DNA of 6,039 nt. Source: Cytophagales bacterium. Lineage in GTDB: Bacteria > Bacteroidota > Bacteroidia > Cytophagales > Cyclobacteriaceae. Under the pieces are notes generated by a model. That model did not search any database and was not told where the DNA came from. It saw only the letters and a list, made by a program, of their open reading frames with translations. This document shows, in pieces, positions 5,526-6,039 of the stretch (within the stretch, counting starts at the first letter, position 1; each line of letters begins with the position of its first letter). The translations under genes and the position numbers were made by a program. The stretch is taken from NCBI GenBank assembly GCA_029262955.1, contig JAJCYL010000086.1, positions 1 to 6,039 of the forward strand. Direction: 5' to 3'.

Positions 5526-6039
5526 CTAAAAAGCTGCTAACACGTCTTTTTTTAGAATGGAAACAGAGTAAGTCTCTGAGAACTCCTCGCTGACACTCAA
5601 TTTTCTGGTTTTGAAGCTAAAAACTGATCGATCCATCAAGTGGTATAATTTAGATCCGGAAAATATCTCATCATAATTTTGTTTATAGCAAAATACTTGA
5701 TAATCCTTGATAGATTCGTAAATATTCTTGTGAGTTACTGCGGTATAAAAGTCTGTGATAACCAGATATCCAGAATCTTTCAGCACACGATCAATTTCAG
5801 AAACAACTCTTAGTAATAAGATTCTATCTATAACATGAAAAACACCACTTACCAGAACCAAATCAAATCTCTGATCCTCTATCATGCTTAAATCATCTCC
5901 AGTTGTCTGAATAAATTCGATTTCAGAAAATTGATTCTTCCCATACTTTATAGCTTCCATAGATGGCTCCACACCAAATACTTCTTTGGCTTTTAAATGA
6001 CTGGATAAACCATGAAGTCTATGCCCCGCACTGCAACCA
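5526..6039 (-). CDS. Class I SAM-dependent methyltransferase, N-terminus cut by window edge
   Basis: The frame is open from the right edge to a TAG at 5528-5526; 170 residues are visible and the true start lies outside. The visible part begins inside SAM motif I, GCSAGHRLHG (first ten residues), then VFGVEPS with the acidic ribose-binding Glu24, GDD (about 44-46), the RFDLVLVSGVFHVID stretch as motif II region, and a KDSGYLVITDFY strand that matches post-motif segments of the family. The first visible bases before GCSAG (a codon ending in T) are consistent with the usual Ile of EIGCSAG. A GTG (5972) or ATG (5960) inside would remove motif I, so neither is the real start. The C-terminal ~70 residues, including a SKLYHLMDRSVFSF segment, are probably the substrate side. 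Substrate unknown; the gene is placed directly before the aldo/keto reductase with zero spacing, so it belongs to the same sugar pathway or decorates its product. About 50 or more N-terminal residues are missing. Confidence 0.85.
   Translation of the reverse strand, partial: GCSAGHRLHGLSSHLKAKEVFGVEPSMEAIKYGKNQFSEIEFIQTTGDDLSMIEDQRFDLVLVSGVFHVIDRILLLRVVSEIDRVLKDSGYLVITDFYTAVTHKNIYESIKDYQVFCYKQNYDEIFSGSKLYHLMDRSVFSFKTRKLSVSEEFSETYSVSILKKDVLAAF

Noticed and set aside
5526..5972. A complete 148-residue small methyltransferase starting at GTG 5972
   Set aside because: The frame continues upstream to the window edge and contains the SAM motif GCSAG before this point, so the gene is longer and truncated by the window.
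1..6039. RNA genes, CRISPR arrays, insertion sequences, riboswitches, promoters or terminators
   Set aside because: Coding sequence covers the whole window with no gaps; I saw no repeat array, transposase, terminal inverted repeat, tRNA-like fold or hairpin followed by a T-run at a gene end.

Overview
The window is an uninterrupted run of seven genes, all on the minus strand, so it reads from right to left. Both ends are cut: the first gene (right) lacks its start and the last gene (left) lacks its stop. There is no intergenic space. Neighbouring genes overlap by 4 to 32 bases or abut directly, so this looks like the inside of one long operon, with its promoter and terminator outside the window. 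The DNA is AT-rich, several genes lack a convincing Shine-Dalgarno sequence, and three of the six visible starts are TTG or GTG. This fits a bacterium such as a member of the Bacteroidota, but it is a weak inference and a spirochaete or other low-GC bacterium is not excluded.

In transcription order: (1) a 5'-truncated class I SAM methyltransferase (5526-6039); (2) an aldo/keto reductase (4632-5525); (3) a phytanoyl-CoA-dioxygenase-type Fe(II)/2-oxoglutarate oxygenase (3806-4639); (4) a second, unrelated-looking SAM methyltransferase (2928-3809); (5) an SpsF-type cytidylyltransferase (2170-2931); (6) a class III PLP aminotransferase resembling glutamate-1-semialdehyde aminomutase (888-2201); (7) a PseG/SpsG-type nucleotide-sugar hydrolase, cut by the left edge (1-891).

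Taken together this is a surface-glycan locus. The SpsF plus SpsG/PseG pair is the signature of pathways that make CMP-activated nonulosonic-acid-like sugars (pseudaminic or legionaminic acid and relatives, and the Bacillus sps spore-coat genes). The PseG-like enzyme would release a sugar from its nucleotide and the SpsF-like enzyme would put a CMP on the finished acid sugar. The PEP-dependent synthase (NeuB/PseI/SpsE type) that should act between them is not in the window; the best guess is that it lies just past the left edge. The class III aminotransferase, aldo/keto reductase, dioxygenase and two methyltransferases are not part of the textbook pseudaminic or legionaminic routes. They suggest an unusual, heavily decorated acid sugar (amination, redox change, hydroxylation, methylation). 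The exact product cannot be read from the sequence.
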